Below are positions 62,572-64,000 of a stretch of DNA of 64,000 nt, piece by piece. Every line of letters begins with the position of its first letter. The first letter of the stretch is position 1. The notes beneath the pieces are model-generated. The model had not been told where the DNA came from. It did no database searches and saw only the letters and a program-made list of their open reading frames with translations. The position numbers and the translations under genes are program-made. The stretch spans positions 310,001 to 374,000 of the forward strand of contig NZ_JBFUPK010000001.1 in NCBI RefSeq assembly GCF_041355105.1. The letters are read 5' to 3'. The DNA is from Terriglobus sp. RCC_193 (GTDB lineage Bacteria > Acidobacteriota > Terriglobia > Terriglobales > Acidobacteriaceae).

Positions 62572-63312
62572 TTAGTTGGCGGAGTTGTGCGGCGGCTGGT
62601 GCCGTTGCACGAAGTGGTACGGTGGCCAGGGGCCGGAGAGTTGCATGCGGCAGTCCTTCAGCATGTCCATGGCTGTGGAGTACTTGTTCTGGTAGCGCTC
62701 GACGTGCTTCTTGTCGACCAGGTGGGCGATGTCGAGCAGCATCTTGCCTTCGCCCGCACGCTTGCAGGTAACTTCTTCTGCGTCGGGCAGGAACATGCGC
62801 TGCATCTGCACCTGCAGGGCGCGGGCTTTGGACTGGCGTTCACGCTGTGCACTTGCGGTTTCGCGCAGGCTGGCAAGGTATTCCTTGCCCACCGTGCCTT
62901 GGGCAATCTTGTGGGACTCCCCGCAGATGTCGTCGACGAGCACCTTCAGGTGCATCTCCGCTTTGCCTCGCAGTCGTTCCACATTGTGAATGAAGTGGCG
63001 ATGGTTGGAGCGGACGGAACGGCGCAGTGCGTCGTCGTCCTCAAAATGGGTTCCGAAGCGGAAGGGTAGGACCGTAGCGTGCTTGAAGCACTCCGCAATC
63101 ACACGCGCATGGTCACGCTGTGATTGTTGGTCCATGCGAGCGTCGTCTTCGGGGGTGTGTTCCGAGACAACAACGGCGAGGTCACTGGCGGGGAAGGCGA
63201 AGGCTTGATTTCCGAAGAGGCCCGAAATTCCATCGAGTGGCATCGGACGACGGTGGCGAAGAAGCTCCGGAAAGGCAGTCCTTTCCGCGATGCAATAGGC
63301 ATACCACGACAT
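62572..63312 (-). CDS. GvpL/GvpF-family gas-vesicle-type protein (orphan)
   Basis: 246 residues from the ATG at 63312 (GGGAG upstream). Family features: MSWYAYCIAERT at the start, AVVVSEHTPEDDARMDQQSQ, then VIAECFKHATVLPFRFGTHF and the C-terminal SGPWPPYHFV. In gas-vesicle producers GvpF/L are minor proteins needed for assembly. No gvpA or other gvp gene is in the window. A frame continuing to 63786 has no support. The role here is unknown; a moonlighting or envelope function is possible. Confidence 0.82.
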   Translation of the reverse strand: MSWYAYCIAERTAFPELLRHRRPMPLDGISGLFGNQAFAFPASDLAVVVSEHTPEDDARMDQQSQRDHARVIAECFKHATVLPFRFGTHFEDDDALRRSVRSNHRHFIHNVERLRGKAEMHLKVLVDDICGESHKIAQGTVGKEYLASLRETASAQRERQSKARALQVQMQRMFLPDAEEVTCKRAGEGKMLLDIAHLVDKKHVERYQNKYSTAMDMLKDCRMQLSGPWPPYHFVQRHQPPHNSAN

Positions 63313-63524
63313 CTTTGTTTCTCTCCCAATTCGCGCCGTTACATGGGTAACCCCATGGTTACGGTTTGACCTGTCCGGGTCTCGGGCGTCTGGGTGAAAT
63401 GTGAATCTCCCGACGCGAAGCGAATAGTAAGCGCACGAAGAAACAGTTGGCAAGCCTGCGTTTCTGGCTTTCTTTGGGACACTTTGGGGATTTGCAGGCT
63501 GCGCTTGTGATCGAAACGTTTCGG

Positions 63525-64000
63525 TTACGAAAGTGCTCCAATAGCGCGAGTGCGCCAACCATAACGAATGGCAAGCAGTCGTAAACCAAATCCGATGGTG
63601 GTACCGATGGACGCAGCATGGTTTACCGGAACCCCCATATGAACGAGTCCGAGAAACGCTGCGGCTGCGAAGGTGGCGACCAGCGCGTAGAGTTCGCCTT
63701 CGTGGAACGTAGCGGGTGTTTTGCCGCTGAATAAATCTTTCAGGGCGCCACCACCAACGGCCGTTGTGACACCAAGCATCAGGCATGGCAGAAAACCGAG
63801 ATGCGCATTCATGGCGCGTGTGCTTCCTGCAACTGTGAAAAGTCCCAGCGCAAGCGCATCCACGATGTTCATGAAGGCAAGCATGCGTGGCCCCACGGTG
63901 TGGCCGAAGAAAATTGCGATGGCGGCACCGGCAAGCGCATAGGCAAGATAGGAAGGATGCACGAGCGCCAGCGGAGGTCCGTCGCCGAGCATGATGTCAC
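63525..64000 (-). CDS. TRIC-type (UPF0126/YadS) membrane protein, N-terminus outside window
   Basis: The visible 155 or more residues have the second half of a two-repeat cation-channel family: LAYALAGAAIAIFFGHTVGP, NIVDALALGLFTVAGSTRAM, FLPCLMLGVTTAVGGGALKD and TPATFHEGELYALVATFAAA. The Asp-Ala-x2-Leu-Gly-x-Phe and Gly-Gly-Gly motifs match UPF0126 repeats. Typical length is about 200-210, so about 50 residues lie beyond base 64000. Function in bacteria is not firmly known; trimeric K+ channels are reported for relatives. It runs in the same direction as the GvpL/F gene, 212 bases upstream of it. Confidence 0.85.
   Translation of the reverse strand, partial: DIMLGDGPPLALVHPSYLAYALAGAAIAIFFGHTVGPRMLAFMNIVDALALGLFTVAGSTRAMNAHLGFLPCLMLGVTTAVGGGALKDLFSGKTPATFHEGELYALVATFAAAAFLGLVHMGVPVNHAASIGTTIGFGLRLLAIRYGWRTRAIGALS

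Overview
The window reads as chromosomal DNA of a soil Acidobacterium, most likely family Acidobacteriaceae (Terriglobus/Granulicella/Edaphobacter-like). The support is a TIGR03435-type secreted protein, a fused YncE-type propeller/phosphoesterase gene, a Trp-Lys-Glu-Ile HTH protein of the kind common in that phylum, HemQ-type haem synthesis and futalosine-pathway menaquinone synthesis. No phage, plasmid, IS or CRISPR array is visible, so this looks like core chromosome with a few decayed genes and several dispersed hairpin repeats. The genus is inference.

Layout. 1-3911 (+): the C-terminal half of a XerC/D recombinase, a small secreted protein and secA. 3999-7162 (-): an ECF sigma factor, a soluble zinc anti-sigma factor and two paralogous membrane proteins of unknown function. 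7326-10728 (+): tRNA-Ser(CGA) with a clear promoter, then two APC-family amino-acid permeases. 10780-16230: endonuclease III, a propeller/phosphoesterase gene split by one in-frame TGA, hemQ, and a DedA protein. 16261-22272: a flagellar island with flbD-motA-motB (-) diverging from fliC-fliD-fliS and an HTH protein (+), with a sigma-28 promoter before fliC. 22400-28903: UbiD-family decarboxylase, TIGR03435 protein, clpC, and a LolD-type ATPase. 28918-35519: a small conserved protein, a Tat-exported GH109-like oxidoreductase, and the nitrogen operon amtB-glnB-glnD (-). 35680-41320: a secreted protein, a solitary nuoB, a beta-barrel/Ig/OmpA hybrid and an Asp-box repeat protein. 41500-51491: VOC protein with WYL regulator, mqnE, ada with a flavin-reductase-like gene, the run metC-MFS-tag-thrC, and mqo. 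51549-57067: a frameshifted methyltransferase, SDR, acyltransferase, two tandem cyclophilins and an M19 dipeptidase. 57173-64000: a small protein, a membrane c-type cytochrome, rhaM-rhaI (L-rhamnose), glutamate dehydrogenase, pgsA, a lone GvpL/F protein and a cut-off TRIC-type (UPF0126) membrane protein.

Genes that work together: AmtB imports ammonium, GlnB (PII) senses it, GlnD modifies PII, and the distant glutamate dehydrogenase fixes or releases ammonium. RhaM and RhaI do the first steps of rhamnose use. MqnE, perhaps the UbiD-like decarboxylase, Mqo and NuoB all belong to menaquinone-based respiration. MotAB drives the filament made by FliC, capped by FliD and chaperoned by FliS. Ada and Tag are alkylation-repair enzymes about 3 kb apart.

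The observations most worth following are the sigma/anti-sigma/paralogous membrane protein cluster, the stop codon inside the propeller-phosphoesterase gene, a nearly identical hairpin terminator found behind two unrelated genes, a shared domain in FliC and FliD with a lysine-free stretch in flagellin, and several long perfect inverted repeats upstream of amtB, clpC and the Asp-box gene. Functions are assigned by reading motifs only; no database search was run.
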